Shown one piece after another: positions 43,115 through 55,714 of a stretch of DNA of 64,000 nt. The translations under genes were made by a program, and so were the position numbers. The notes beneath the pieces are model-generated. The model had not been told where the DNA came from, did no database searches, and saw only the letters and a program-made list of their open reading frames with translations. Each line of letters begins with the position of its first letter. The stretch's first letter is position 1. Location of the stretch: NCBI RefSeq assembly GCF_042477335.2, contig NC_091246.1, positions 253,441,501 through 253,505,500 of the forward strand, read 5' to 3'. This DNA is from Ovis canadensis. Its lineage: Eukaryota > Chordata > Mammalia > Artiodactyla > Bovidae.

Positions 43115-44529
43115 ATCCTCTGTCCCCCACTTCCTGGGAGCGCGGTTCTCTTCTCTGTTGTGCCTCCCAGTTTCCCAAGTTCCATGATTTAAAGACAGCC
43201 CAGCTCTGCCCTTGGGGCTCCATGGTGCAAGATGGCGAGGCTGTTTGCCCGATGCTTTTCCTCCACATCCCTTTAGCTGGTGATGGGTGAATACTGCTTC
43301 TTTTATTCTCCATCTTCAGCGGTGTTGTGTTCCCCTTTCCGTCGCTGTCTGAGAGCCTGGTGGTAGGGGGCCAGGGAGGGGACAGATGAAGCCCAGACCA
43401 CTCAGGGCAGAGACTTGATGACTTGTCCTGTTTCTGGGCAGCAGGCTTCCTCCAGCAACCCGGGAGGGACCATGGTCCAACCCTCTTGCCCTACAGGTCG
43501 GAGCGCAGAGACCACGCAAGAGGAGGCGGCGCTCCCAAATCCACATAAAAGGGAGCCGTCTGCCAGGACCGCTGCTCTAGGCCATTGCTCTGGAAGGCGA
43601 GCCCAGGCACCCCGTACCCTGCAGCTGGCCTCACTCCCTCCGTATCCGGCAGTAAATCGATGAGGTAGGAGCCCCAATTCTGTTCATGAAAGAGGAACCG
43701 AGGCCCAAGGAAGTGACTCCTTCCAAACCCTTCACTTAGAGGTGGCAGAGCCAGGATCACTGTCCGCCAAACCCCAGGGCCATCCAGGAGGAGACACAAG
43801 ATGGTTCAGATAGCTCGACAGCCCTCACCTCCAGGGAGCGCCAGCAGTGATGGGAGAGACTCTTTCCTCCTTGGCAAGGTTCCTCCACTGGGAAGGCACC
43901 TGAGGCTAGAACAGGCACCCTGCTGAATCCCTCAGGATGCCCAGCACCTCACAGCTGTAACAAAGTCCCGAGTGATTCCTCCCGGCGGCTGCCCTCCCCT
44001 CACTAGGAGGTAAGTGACTGGAGGGAGTGTCTGACTCTTGGCTGGTATTCAGGAAACCTTTGTTGAATAAACAAATGAGTAAATGAGAACAGATCAATTA
44101 TCACATTAACAGGGCAAATGAATACAGTCCAGAGGGAGTCTTTAGGTCGTTTAAATGCCCAGGGGTTAGGGCTGATGGGCTGGTATCTGCAGGGCCAACA
44201 TCCATCTGGGAGGGTCGGAGGAGCTGCATCTGGAAGGAAGGGGTGTAACTTCCCGGAGGCCGCAGAGGAAGGGCGTCAGGGGCGGCCGGGACACTCAGGG
44301 AGGACAGTTGTGTGTGATCGTGCCTGGAGCAGGACAGTGTTGGGGTGACGTGGGGAATGGAGCTCAGCAATCCATTCTTTCTTTAAGCTGTTCTCAGGGC
44401 TGGAGGGACAAGTCCATTGTGTTGAGTTAGATGTCAGATAATGCTTAAAGAGAAAGAAAAGAAAAGTGGAAAACTGTCCCCAGGATAGCTGAGTGATTCG
44501 GAGATTCGTCATCGCCAAATTCGTCAGTC
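43115..44529. other. Unassigned intergenic DNA
   Basis: No gene that can be supported. A weak MIR-like patch lies around 43675-43750. Several short frames overlap on both strands. Confidence 0.4.
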
Positions 44530-44660
44530 AGTGCCTTCAAAAGTCAGGGCACTCTGGGTTTGGGTCCTGGCATTGTCATGAAATCTTGGCCAGTGGCTCC
44601 TGTTTCTGTGGCCTTGGTTTTACCATCTGTAAAATGGGTGGGGAATTGGACATTTCAGTC
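44530..44660 (+). mobile_element. MIR relic
   Basis: TGGGTTTGGGTCCTGGCATTG then TTTTACCATCTGTAAAATGGG match the MIR core. Confidence 0.7.
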
Positions 44661-46324
44661 CTGTGGTGCAGGACACGTGTTCCACCCATGGGAATCTGCA
44701 GAGGACAGTGGGTGGAGAATCCGATCCTGTTGGTCTGGGGGCCAGGTCAGAGGTCCCTCTGTGGTGCCAGAGGCCACTGTGAAGGTCTCTGGTTGGACCC
44801 CCCATCCCCTGCTTCCTCCCTGGCCTTGGTGTCTACCCCTGCAGCGTTCCTCTCAGAGGGTGACCTAGTCCTTGGTGAGCCCATTGGGGACCAGCCTGAG
44901 TGTCAGCCACTTCACGTTCTTCTTCTGATTCTCAGCAGGCGCCATGCCCTGTGTCAAGCACCTCGTTTAATCCTGAACAACAGCAACCCTGCAGGGCAGG
45001 CGCCACAGGCAGGCCCCGGACACTCCACAGTTTCCGTTCCAGACCACCACGGTAAGGCAAATATCACAATCAAGAGAGTCACCCGAATCTTTGGGTTCCC
45101 ATTTCATGTAAACTTGTTTACACGATACTGTAGTCGATTAAGTGTGCACAGCATTATGTCTAAAAACACAGTGTAGACTCTTTATCGCTAACAAATGCTA
45201 ACCGTCTTCTGAGCCTTCAAGGAGTCAATCTTTCTGCTTGTGGAGGGTTTGAAATATTGCGAGAATTATCACAATGTGGCCAAGAGACAGGAAGTGAGCA
45301 AATGCTTCTGGAAAAACGGCGCTGACGGGCTTGTCTGACAGCGGGTCGCTGCAAACCTTCCGACTTTACCTGCGAAGCCCAATAAAGTGAGGGCTACCTA
45401 CGGTATTATTCCTCCCAGGTGCGAGAACTGAGGCTCAGCAGAGATAACAGTGTGGAGGGGAAGCCAGAGGGGTCTGGGGGCTGACAGTTCACTCTGTAGA
45501 CCCAGGCCAAACCCTCGGGCTCGGCCCAGGGCCCCCAGGCTGCGCCACTGAGGCCGCCGGCCTCCCCCTGCAGAGTTACAGTCAGGGCGGAAGGCAGCCT
45601 GGAGCCTCGGGGCAGCCTCCTGGAACTGGTTTTTCTTGCTGAGCCTGAGTTGGAGGCAGCGACTGTGCCAAGCCTGGGCGACTGTGCCAAGCCTGGACGC
45701 TGAGGGCTTGGAAATGGCTCTCTCAGAACTTTCCGATTACATGGCCTTGTTTCACCTCTGCCGGCTGGGAAGGGGCAAGGGGGCCCCTCGGGCCGGCTCC
45801 TGCCATCTGTGATCAGCACGGCGGGTGCTTGCAGGCCAGGCCTGGGGGTCAGGGGTCTGGGCTGGACGCCGCACTGGCGTTCTTGGTCAGCGGCCGAGTG
45901 GCTTTGACGGCAGGGGTGGTCCTGGCCTGGCCTGCTTTCCTCTGGGGTGAATCCTAAAAGCCGGGCCGAGAGAAGACGATCAGCGCTGCAGTGGCCTAGG
46001 CTTATGTGGACATTGTGCGTGGTGACGTGGTGTGTGGGGACGTGCGTGTGTGACTGTGAGTGCAGGGATGCAGGAGAGGGTTGGCGTGTGAGAGGAGGAG
46101 GGGGCAGGGAAGAGCCCCGGTGCACAGTCAGGAGGCAGGGCCCTCATCCTGGCTGCGCACTGGCTTGCTGGGTGTCTCCGCGCTGCCGCACCCCCTCTCT
46201 GGGCACGTGCAGTAACGCCTGAAAGGAGGCCCCCCGGCGCCCCTATGGCCGTGAGTCTGACTCTGCAGAGACTTGCTTGGATGCTAGTGGAGTGCCCACG
46301 GGACTGGTGGGGTGGCCAGCGTGC
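44661..46324. other. Unassigned intergenic DNA
   Basis: Includes a perfect 19-bp tandem duplication (45659-45696) and a GT-rich patch (46010-46065). The 227- and 239-codon frames at 44493-45176 and 45406-46125 have no recognisable domain, and the first begins over a MIR. Neither is called a gene. Confidence 0.4.
45659..45696. repeat. 19-bp perfect tandem duplication
   Basis: GCGACTGTGCCAAGCCTGG occurs twice without a gap. Confidence 0.95.
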
Positions 46325-46445
46325 TGGGGTCCGAGGTCCCCCGGGTGTGACCCTGGCTTCGCCGCTCGCTGGCTGCGTAGCCCTGCGGGGTCCCTTCGCC
46401 GGCCCTCAGGCTCTGCTGACTCATCTGGCACACTGGCCGTCGTGT
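46325..46445 (+). mobile_element. GC-shifted MIR relic
   Basis: TGGCTTCGCCGCTCGCTGGC, then CTCAGGCTCTGCTGACTCATC follows the MIR layout, with many positions changed to G or C. Confidence 0.5.
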
Positions 46446-46489
46446 GAGAGCCTGCCACACTCTCAGGGGCCGAGACACGTTTCAGTTTC

Positions 46490-46736
46490 TTTTATCTGTT
46501 TATTTATTTGGTTGTGTTGGTCTTCGTTGCAGAGCGTGGGGTCTTCGCTGCAGCACACGGGGTCTTTGCTGCGGCGCTCAGGGTCTTTGCTGCGGTGCGT
46601 GGGCTCAGTAGCTGTCGTGCGCGGGCTTAGTTGCTCCTCGGCATGTGGGATCTCAGTTCCTGGACCAAGGACTGAAACTGTGTCCCTTGCATCACAAGGC
46701 AGATTCTTAACCCCTGGACCACCATGGAAGTCTTTC
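46490..46736 (-). mobile_element. CHR-2-type SINE
   Basis: Reverse copy: TTGGTTGTGTTGGTCTTCGT, three imperfect repeats of GGGTCTTTGCTGC, TTAGTTGCTCCTCGGCATGT, and the tRNA-derived head complement ending GGACCACCATGGAAGTC. Confidence 0.85.
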
Positions 46737-46865
46737 TTGTCAATTTCTTTTTAAAATCAGAAATTAAAAATTGAATTTGGCCACTTTGCTTATATCCATG
46801 TTTATACTAACACAGTCAGGAAACATAATTTTAAATAATTTTTTGTATGAAAGAAGGCCCCAGCC

Positions 46866-46916
46866 TCCCCCCGCGGCACACCCCCCCCCACCCCCTCCAC
46901 CCCCCCACCCCCGCCT
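46866..46916. repeat. C-rich simple tract
   Basis: Runs of C interrupted by A or T (CACCCCCCCCCACCCCC and similar), next to an AT-rich segment. Confidence 0.9.
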
Positions 46917-47159
46917 CCTGGGGTTGTTGAGAGGCAGAAATAACTTAAGATGACTTATTCAAAGTGCCAGGCACACAGGGGGGTACTGCCCAAAATAGTA
47001 CCTGGATATGGGGGGGAGGTGCTACAGTAATGGTTTCCCCAAGGTCGTCCACACCCGAATCTCTGGAGCTTGTGTGTTAGGTCACATGGCCGAGGGGCAT
47101 TACGGCTGCAGATGGAACAAGAGTTGCCGGTCAGCTGACCTTAGAAAGGGAGCTCACCC

Positions 47160-47373
47160 CGGGTGATCCGGATGGCGGCTCAGCAGTGAAGGATCTGTCT
47201 TCAAAGCAGGAAACACAGGTTGGATGCCTGGGTTGGGAAGATTCCCTTGGAGAAGGAAATGGCAACCCACTCCAGTATTCTTGCCTGGGAAATCCCATGG
47301 ACAGAGAAACCAGGTGGGCCACAGTCCATGCGGTCACAAAAGAGCTGGACGTGATTTAGCAACTAAACAGCAC
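47160..47373 (+). mobile_element. Diverged Bov-tA SINE
   Basis: GATGGCGGCTCAGCAGTGAA head, degraded B box GGTTGGATGCC, and body CCCACTCCAGTATTCTTGCC to GGACGTGATTTAGCAAC. Confidence 0.88.
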
Positions 47374-48599
47374 CCTGCGTGGGCTCCGTGTAATCACAGG
47401 GGTCCTTACAAGTGGACGAGGAAGGCAGGAAGGTCACGGTCAGGGCGATCAAATCTGAGAGAGACAGCCCAGGCCATGGTGGACTTTGAAGATGGAAGAT
47501 GGGGCCACAAGCCAAGGAATGCGAGCAGCCTCTAAAAATTTCTTTTTTTTCTTTTAAGAAAAAAAGAAAGGAAACATTCTCCCCTGGTGCCTTCAGAAAG
47601 GAACACAGCTCTGCGGACACCCGGAGCTTGGCCCAGTGAGCCCCGTCTCAGAATTCTGATCTCTGGGACTGCAAGTGTGTGCTGTTTCGAGCCACGCTGT
47701 GCATGGGGGTTTGGGACAGCCGCAGTAGGGGGCTCAGACAGGAGGTGTGGAGACACGATGCTGGAGGGACCTGGGCTCCGGCTGAAGCCCCAGCCTCTCT
47801 GGGGCTGTATCTCACCCTGCATAGCCATCTGCTCCCCCACCCCTGGGAGAGGCCCACCTCTGGGCCCCCATGGAAGACAGAAGGGGTCTTTCCTTGTTTG
47901 AGAGTCTAAGGAGGCGCCAGGTGAAGCTGCACCTGCTTCACTTCTCCTGTTTGTCTTTTTGCCCCAGGCCCTTTTTTTTTTCTTCCCCTAGGGAAGCAGA
48001 GACTCAGCTTGGCCACCCCAGCTCCTGTGTTTGTATTACTCCCAATGGCCTGGTCCCTGGAAGCTCCCCATCCCCCATTCAACAGGAAAGATAGATTCCC
48101 CCGAAGCAGCTGAGAGTCTGAAAACCCAGCTGCAGAGCCTGGTTACTCAGCACCTGTGTACAGAGGTGCTGGTGAGCTTTATCAGAAGAGGCACCCCACG
48201 AGGACAGAGCGTAACCCGCAGCCTGGGGCCTCCCTGAGAACCCTTCCTGTTGGCTCCAAATCTCCCCAAGAGCAGGGCATGCGCTGCCTCTTGTATGATT
48301 CAGGATTTGCTTTATTGCTACCAGGAAAAGCACATTTTGGAGCCAGCCACGCAGGAGGCTACACTGGAGTCTTAGCTTGAAATGAACATCAAGGGGGCGG
48401 TTTCAATCCTGAGGGCCGCTCATGGGGTGGGGTGGGAAACTCCTGATGGGCAGGGGTCCTCTTTCCTGCGGCCCCAAGAATGACAAGCTGCCAACAGCTG
48501 TGTAGAAGGCTCGGGAAGAGCGGCAGTGCCTTCCAACTCCTCTGCAATCTCCACGCCACCTCGGGTGGCAACGCCCATGGTTACCAGCACTCCTGCGAA
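47374..48599. other. Unassigned intergenic DNA
   Basis: No gene that can be supported. Short T/A tracts lie near 47540-47575 and 47970-47980. Confidence 0.4.
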
Positions 48600-48705
48600 G
48601 TTGAGAGATTTCCCTTTCAGCCTTGGACAAGCTAGCTGACCGCTCTGGGCCTCTCTTTCCCCCTCTAGTAACAGGGGACTGTTAACAGCCATTCCGCCTC
48701 CTGTG
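48600..48705 (+). mobile_element. MIR relic
   Basis: TTTCAGCCTTGGACAAGCTAG then CTGGGCCTCTCTTTCCCCC match the MIR core. Confidence 0.5.
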
Positions 48706-49889
48706 AGTTGCATATGTTAATGCCTTGGAAGCCTGCGGCGTGGTGGAGGCTGGGAAGGGCTGGTTAGCTGGCATGATTGCTCATCTATTCATCTCCTGTG
48801 CATCGCATTGTCTATGGGAGCCCCTGGCCTCCGGGTTGGGGTGTACAAATGAATAAGATGTGACTCTGCAGAAGGCTCACAGGTTAGCAGGAAAAAAGTC
48901 ACACTCCATCCCATAGGGCACGGCCAGGGGAGGAAAGTGCTGCGAGCGTGCAGAGGAGAGAGCCCGAAACCTGCCCCGGAGGGGAGAACGGCGGAGGTTT
49001 ACCCACAGCCTAGAAGGTTTACCCAAGGCCTCGAAGAAGCTTGCAGCAGATGGAGAAGGAGGAAAGGCATTCTCAGAAGAGGGGATAGAATGGATGAGGA
49101 ATGGAAGCACGGACACGTGTGGGTGCCTGGGGGCTAGTAGTTGCCTTACTCACGAGAGGGGGCACACAAGGTCGTGCGGCTGGTGAACGTGCTGGGAAGA
49201 TGGGTCAGTTTCATTTCAGTGTGCACGTTGATGACTTCCGGTGCCAGGCGCTTTGCAGAGCCCTGGGGATGCAGAGATGAAGACGCAGTCTCTGCTTTGG
49301 GGGTCACGTGTGCAGCAGAGACAGGCAGGCATTCATTCAGTCAGTAACTATGTACTAAGCGCTGCATGCTGGGTACCAGGGGGTGCTGCATGAGCAGAAT
49401 GGAGCCCAGCCCAGCCTTCGTGGAGCTCACAGCTCAGGGGGAAGGAGACCTCCGTCAGGAATGTGCATCTGCAGGGGAAGAGCCCTGGCTGAGGAACTCA
49501 GGGACCTGGAGATGCGGGAGAAGGGAGGGGCCCTGGCTCAGGGCTGGAGTGTTCAGCCTCCTGGCCAGCGACCCGGGCTTAAATCTCGGCTCTGTGATGT
49601 CCAGTGTCTTATTCTCAGAGAATTTCTGCTTTAGGGGGATATGCAAAGGCCCCGAGGTAGGAGCATAACTCACACAGAAGGCAAGTCAGAGGGGCTGGAA
49701 GGAAGGAGGATGGAAAGAAAGGCAAAGCTGAGGATGGAAGGTGAAACGAGTGTTAAAATGAGTCGGGATAAGCTTTACCGCAGAATGATGGGTGAAAAGA
49801 GACGTTAACACCAACTGAGAATTAGTCTGTCTGGTTCACATGAAATCAGAAGGAGGTTTTGCCAGGATCAACCTTAGGAAGAGTTCATC
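48706..49889. other. Mostly unassigned DNA, one old repeat patch
   Basis: At 49230-49400 the text GCATTCATTCAGTCAGTAAC and AAGCGCTGCATGCTGGG resembles an ancient L2/MIR-class repeat. A partial MIR may lie near 49545-49625. No gene recognised. Confidence 0.35.
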
Positions 49890-50090
49890 AGTTTAGTATT
49901 AGTGTCATCTAGTAATAATATCATCTAACACGATGCATGCAATGCACCAATGCAAGCACGTAATTCTCTCAAGAGCCCCTTGTACTAGGTATTCTCACGG
50001 TCAGCAGCCCTCAGATGAAGAAGGCTTCTGGAATTAAACTTCTTGCCCAATAGTACAAAGCTAATAAGCAGTCAAGCCGAGGCAGTCTGG
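49890..50090 (-). mobile_element. MIR relic, reverse
   Basis: AATTCTCTCAAGAGCCCCTTG, then TTAAACTTCTTGCCCAATAG and AAGCTAATAAGCAGTCAAGCC fit the complement of MIR. Confidence 0.55.
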
Positions 50091-50674
50091 TTCCAGGGCC
50101 CTTGTTCTTAGCCGTCTGGCAGAGAGGAAACATCTTCCAGAAGTGGGAGCCTGGGCAGATTCTTGGCGCCCCAGCTGGATGTATTGTCCATCTCCAGGGG
50201 GCGAGCCTTGGGAAAGAGCCCCATGATTCCCAAGGCCCCATCCAAGGAGGTCTTGGGATTACCGCAATCCCCACCGAGGGCTCAGAGAGGATCTCCTGTG
50301 TAGAAAGGCAGTTCTGGGTGTCCGTGCGTGGATGGAAGGGACGCTGTACCTTTCGCAACGACAGCGTCGTGGCCATTTTAGGCTGGCAGGCTGAACCCTC
50401 GGCCGGCTTCTAGTGCCAAATGAAGTGAGAGAGGAGAGGGGTGGTGTGAGCGCGCCTAGATGCGTGTACAGAGGTCTGTGTGCCAGCCTGCGTGTGTGTA
50501 GGTAGATGCCGGAGGGACATCAGAGGACCTGAGCCAAAGCAAGCGCTAGGACGGTTCTGGCAACTCCCGCCCAACCTCAAGGGGGCTGTGGGCTCCACTG
50601 ATCTTGGCTTGGCGCCTAAGAGCTTGGGCCTACAAGTCAGCCCCGTCCTGCATCCACCACTCACAGGGTATGCC
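50091..50674. other. Unassigned intergenic DNA
   Basis: Contains a short GT-rich patch near 50445-50505. No gene recognised. Confidence 0.4.
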
Positions 50675-50810
50675 ACTGTAAGTATCATTTGGCCCCTCCT
50701 GGTTTGGTGTTTTCATCTAAAAAGACAGGAAGCCGCATTTACCTCTTGGGACAGTTCTAAGGGTCAGGTGAGAGCACCTGGCCCATTGTACGGAAGTGGG
50801 AATGCGTTGT
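50675..50810 (+). mobile_element. MIR relic
   Basis: GGTTTGGTGTTTTCATCTAAA, then GGTCAGGTGAGAGCACCTGG match the MIR 3' half. Confidence 0.45.
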
Positions 50811-51464
50811 GGGTTTGGAGCAGAAGAGGGGGCACAGACTGACTTTCAGATTCATGAGCCCTTAGTCTTATCATAATTGGCACACACCTGTAAGAGAGTA
50901 AAAGCTCGATCTGAAAAATAGGAGTCACCTTTGATTCCCTTTGTTTTTGCGTATTTCCCACCTAGCCCATCTCAACAAGTCCTGTTCACTGTCCTTCCAA
51001 AAGATCCCTCACACTGACCACTTTTCACCTTCTACGTAGGTCCCAGCTCTTGTTTGAGCCCTCTCTGTGTAATGAGATCATGTCAGATTGTCAGTCCTGG
51101 ATTCGTAGCTCTCTAGAGGATTGTCTTCCACTTGGAGTAAAATCTACCCTTCTCAACATTATCTGGCCTGGTCGTTTCACCACACTTATTATTATTATTC
51201 TTTTTACCAAGTTTCCCCCTTCTTGTTCCATTCTAGCAACTGTGGACTTTTGGTTTCCATCCGACACCCCAACCTTGCTCCTGATTCAGGAATGCCAGAA
51301 CTTCTTTTGTCTTTGCCATAAGACGCCCTTTCCGCAGAACCTTGCTTGGCTCCCTCCGTTTCACTCAGATTTTTGCTCAGTTCCTCAGAGGAGTCTTCCC
51401 TGATGACCCATGGCAAGGACTGTTTGATACCTCCCGAGGTGATAAAATGCCTGGGTTTTAACTG
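50811..51464. other. Unassigned intergenic DNA
   Basis: Mixed AT/GC DNA with no named repeat and no gene. Confidence 0.4.
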
Positions 51465-51830
51465 GGCCTCAGAATAAAGTTTCTGTTTCCCAGTCCCCCT
51501 GGCAGGTAGGTGTGGCCGTGTGGCTTAGTGCCGGCGGCTGGTGGATAGGGAGGCACAGGGTGTGAGCAACTGCCAGGCGTTTCCTGAAGGGGAGGCGCCC
51601 TCCTTCTCCCTCCCTCCCTCCCGCAGCCTGCCTGCGGTGTGGACGGGGTGGCGCCGCTATGCGGGCTTTGGAGGAGGGAGCAGAGCCATGACGTGGAAGG
51701 TGTCTGGGTGCCTGGCTGACCTTGAGAAGCAGAGCCATGGAACCAGCCCTGGTGAGAGAGAAGAAGCTCTTCCTTTGTTTAGGCCACTGACCTGTTGGAC
51801 CGTGGGGATGTGCAGGTAAAGCAGCTTTCT
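51465..51830 (+). mobile_element. Second copy of the unnamed old repeat
   Basis: CTGTTTCCCAGTCCCCCTGG, then GTAGGTGTGGCCGTGTGGC, a short CT-rich stretch (51600-51628) and a 3' end TTTAGGCCACTGACC follow the same order as the repeat around the polypyrimidine array. Here the CT-rich part is only about 30 bases. Confidence 0.4.
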
Positions 51831-52324
51831 GAGGATCACCGCCTTACCCAAGAAGGTTCCAGGTCATTCCAGTCCCGGCCGCACTGTCTCCCCACCTCGG
51901 TTATCTCCAGCTGTCACTCTCTGACGGTATATCACACGTTCGTTTTGCATCTGTTTACTGTCTGTTTCCCTCTCTAGCATGTGAGCTCTGTGAGGTCAAG
52001 GGCCAGGCTGTATGTCTTATCCCCTGCTGCATTGCCAGCTTCACAACGGCGCTCAGCACAGAGCTGGGCCAGACAGACACTTCGGAGCAGATAGGGGATA
52101 AGCCCCTACTATTCGCTGACGCCTTGTTTGCAGTATGGCAGCGGGTGTTGTTTTCTGCAGTCTGTGACAGAAGAGATTGAAAGGGAGTGAACTAAAGGCG
52201 CTTGTTTGAAATTCCAGAGCCTGGAAGCTGTAGAGCCCAGGTTTAAACTCAGATCTGTTTTTCCACCAAATAACCTCCTCTCTTCTCCCCAAAGCCATTT
52301 TGAGAACGTGGCTTTCATAGAAGA

Positions 52325-53175
52325 AAAAAACCAGACTCTCACAACTCAACAAGAAGACAAATAACCCAGTTACAAATGGACAAAAGGTCCTAATAGATAT
52401 TTCACCAAATAAGATACACAAATGGCCAATAAATATATGAAAAGATGCTCAATGTCATCATTCTTCAGAGGAAGGCAAATTAAAGCCAAAATGAAATGCC
52501 ACTCCCCACTTTCCAGGAGACTGGGTACACTTTTTAGAAAAGCAGGCGATGCCAAGGGCTCGTGAAGGTGTGGAGAAACTGGAGCTCTCGTACACTGTTG
52601 GCGGGGCACATGACGGTGCAGCAACTTGGGCAAATAATTGGGCAGCGTCGTGAAAGGTAACGCGCAATTTCCCGTATAACCTAGAAATCCCAACCTTAGG
52701 ATTTCCGACCCAAAGACTCGTATGTGGACACGGTGGCAGCACCATTATTCAAAACAACCCCAGACTGAAAGCGACCCGAATGGCCATCACGTGGTTAACA
52801 GATAAACACAGTACGGCGTGCCTGTGTGGCGGCATCCCTATAGGTCAATAAAAAGGGACAAAGCGCTGATGCGTGCTGCAGCAGGGATAAACCTCAAAAG
52901 CACTGTCTCAGTGAAGGGAGCCGAACACAGAGGGCTGCATGCTGTGATTCTCTTCATATGGAATGTTCCCAACAGAAAGTACGTTAGTGGTTGCCCGGGG
53001 CTGGGAGTGGGAATGCCTGGTGCTGGCTAATGGGTTTGTTTTTAGAACGATGGAAATGCTCAAACATTAGACTGTGGTGGTTGCTGAACAACTCTATAAA
53101 ATGTACTAAAAATCATTGAATTCTGCCCTTAAAACGGGTGAATTTCAGGATATGTCAATAGCACTTTGAATCATT
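52325..53175 (+). mobile_element. L1 3'-end relic
   Basis: ACAAATAACCCAGTTACAAA, GTGGAGAAACTGGAGCTCTCG, then TTAGTGGTTGCCCGGGGCTG and TTAAAACGGGTGAATTTCAGG are in the canonical L1 order. No open frame remains. Confidence 0.85.
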
Positions 53176-53269
53176 ATTTTTAGCCCATCATGTGTCCTCA
53201 AAGGGAAATAGTTAAATTCTTGGAAAGAGCCTACTGCTCTCTGATAGACACGTGACAGAGAGGAGTGTT

Positions 53270-53445
53270 GAAGATTCCAGCCTCGGGGCCGCTTTGCCAC
53301 ATGCTTGGCAAGTCACTTAAACTCTCCAGGCCTCAGTGTTCTCATCTGTAAAATGGGGACAGTAAGCTCTTCCTCCTGGGGTACTTTTGGGGAATTAAAG
53401 GGGGTCATGAAAGGCTTAGCGGGTGCCTAGCACAGAGATATAATC
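53270..53445 (+). mobile_element. MIR relic
   Basis: CTTGGCAAGTCACTTAAACTC, then TCATCTGTAAAATGGGGACAG and GCGGGTGCCTAGCACAG: a well-preserved MIR. Confidence 0.8.
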
Positions 53446-54234
53446 ATTGTACATCTGATCCTTTCTAGGGATCAGACAATGAAGCTTTGGCTTTACTGGT
53501 GAGCTATGATCTCTGGTGGGGGGAATGGCATTAACTAATTTATCCAGAATCTCTTCAGCACCTGCTCTGGGCTAGATCCTGCCTTGGGTACAGGAACCCA
53601 GGGTCCAGGGGCACGACAGTCATTTTCAAGGTGCTTATGCTACTGAGAATGTAGAAAAGAATTGGGGGGTGGTGCTCCAAGCCCATCAGGAAGGAGAGCT
53701 GTGAGCTTCAGGATGGCTTCAAGAGGAGGGTGACGCTTGTGTGGAGCCTTGGAAGACGACCGGCAGTGGGGAGCTGGGGAGGGGAGCGTGAGTGACCCAG
53801 GCTGCGGCAGCAGCTGGTACAGCTCAGTGTAGCCCGCTTTACCCCCCAGGGAATGGGATGAAAGCACGGAAGAGAATCTCAGGCCCCTGGGTTGCAGAGG
53901 ACCTTTCAAGGTCATCCTCTCCAATCACCCTGCTTGCTGGGGCTTGGACTTCAAAGGCTCTTGGTAAAGGAAGCAGCTGCTCCGTAACTCAACATCACTT
54001 TGAAGATGAAGCTGTCGACAGCTACACTCCGTGACTCGCACAGAGAGTTGCAGTCAAGTTTCAGGAGCCCAAGGGTTTGGGGGAAGCACTCGTGGTGCTG
54101 GGACGGGATCCATGTGGGTGGCAAGTAAAGCAGGCATCGACCCTGAGCCAAAGGCCTCTGAAGCAGGTGCCAGTGTCCCGGTCTGGGTGATGGGGCAGCC
54201 ACGGGCCCGGAAATACCCACGGGATACAGAGAGG
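53446..54234. other. Unassigned intergenic DNA
   Basis: An old L2/MIR-class patch may lie near 53560-53650 (CAGCACCTGCTCTGGGC). No gene recognised. Confidence 0.4.
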
Positions 54235-54425
54235 GAGAAGCATCAGCGTCCATTGAACCCCTCACCGACTCTGTGCCAAGATTTTGCAATTTGTCTGTGT
54301 AGGTCCTTGGGGAGGGGGAAATGGTCACCCTCGTTTGAACCATGAGCACCCAGGAGCTCTGTGAATTTCAATGACTTGCCCAAGGTCACACAGCTAGGGA
54401 GGAGAAGGGAAGGGGTCAAGTTCAG
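54235..54425 (-). mobile_element. MIR relic, reverse
   Basis: AATGACTTGCCCAAGGTCAC and ACAGCTAGGGAGGAGAAGGG are the complement of the MIR core. Confidence 0.7.
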
Positions 54426-55024
54426 TCATGTCCTCGCCGCAGAGCTTGCCGCTTCTCATTCCATGCCTTCCTCATCCTAATCTCACCCAGCACCTGACAG
54501 TCAGGTCTCTGACATACGAGGGCAATGGACACCCCCAGAAACTCCACATTTACGCTTTTTTTGAAAAGGACAGTTTTCTCATCTCGATCTGTTATATCTT
54601 AAAATATGAAATGGATATAAGAACTGAAATTGCAGCAAAAATGAAACATGAAATGAAACACAATTTGAAGAAAAGGACGATGACCCCCTGCCACATTTTC
54701 CCAGGTCACTGGACTCTGGTTTCTGTATAGCTGATGCTGCCTTGTATGTACCATATTGTGCCCTGTTCGTTCCTCTCAAAATTGTGTCATAAACATTTCC
54801 TTTGCTGCTGCAAATTCCCTGTAAACATTTGGCAGTACAGTCTTCATCAATCTGAATGAGTTTATTTAACCAATCTTCTGTACCGAATATTTAACTCATT
54901 TTTTTTTCCAATACAGTATTTTAAACATTCCCTGATGCATGTGGCTGCTGCCTCTGGGTTTATAACAACACACACCACCTCAGGCCACACATGCATCAGA
55001 CAGAGAAGAGGAAGGTGAGAGAGA
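54426..55024. other. Unassigned AT-rich DNA
   Basis: No gene. An L1-like stretch is possible around 54560-54920 but no family can be named. Confidence 0.4.
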
Positions 55025-55165
55025 CAGCCAAGCACATGCTAGGTACTATCCTGGCATTTTCTTACTTAGTCCTCACAGTGAGCTTGGGAGATAGACACTC
55101 CTCTCCCCATTTTACAGAAGGGGAAACTGAGGCTCAGGAGGTTAATGAGCCAATGTTCTGAGATC
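55025..55165 (-). mobile_element. MIR relic, reverse
   Basis: TTAGTCCTCACAGTGAGC, then CCATTTTACAGAAGGGGAAAC and GAGGCTCAGGAGGTTAATGAG. Confidence 0.75.
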
Positions 55166-55714
55166 AACCTGACTCTTGGGTCTGTGCTCCTCTCTGCCCC
55201 CTGCTTCTCTCTCCAGAGTGCGGCCAGATCACCACAGTTCTGTCCAATGAGATGACTGCCACCTTCTCTCAAATGGCCACATAAAAATCTGTGATGCTCT
55301 GTAGGGGGCATCGGATTGAACTCTCAGCTGCTGCGAGCCGTGGTTCCAGCCCCTTGTCTGCCGGGACTCAAATTCCCAAGGGAAAAATACTCTCATGGGT
55401 ATCTACTCCTATTCTAACAATCCTCCCATTCACAGCCTCCCAGAGACCGTTGCCATCCTGGAGTTAACTCTGAACTTACACTAATTCATAAATGTTTTTT
55501 TAGCAAAGCAAATAATTTGCAAATTTTTATACCCTGCTCTTTGTTAATAGCCAACAGCTTGGGGAACCCTCCCGGGTGTGCCGCAGTACCCAGGTTGAGA
55601 ACAGCAGGTCCAGAACACAGATGAGAAGCAGGAAGGAAGTTACAAAAGATCTTGGAGCTGCCAAAAATAGCTTTGGAAAATCCCTACAATAAAGTTCCTG
55701 TGTTTGGATCAGAG
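55166..55714. other. Unassigned intergenic DNA
   Basis: No gene. Diverged DNA-transposon text may be present near 55550-55610 but cannot be named. Confidence 0.4.

Noticed and set aside
44493-45176. 227-codon plus-strand frame
   Set aside because: Starts over a MIR relic and has no domain. Not supported as a gene.
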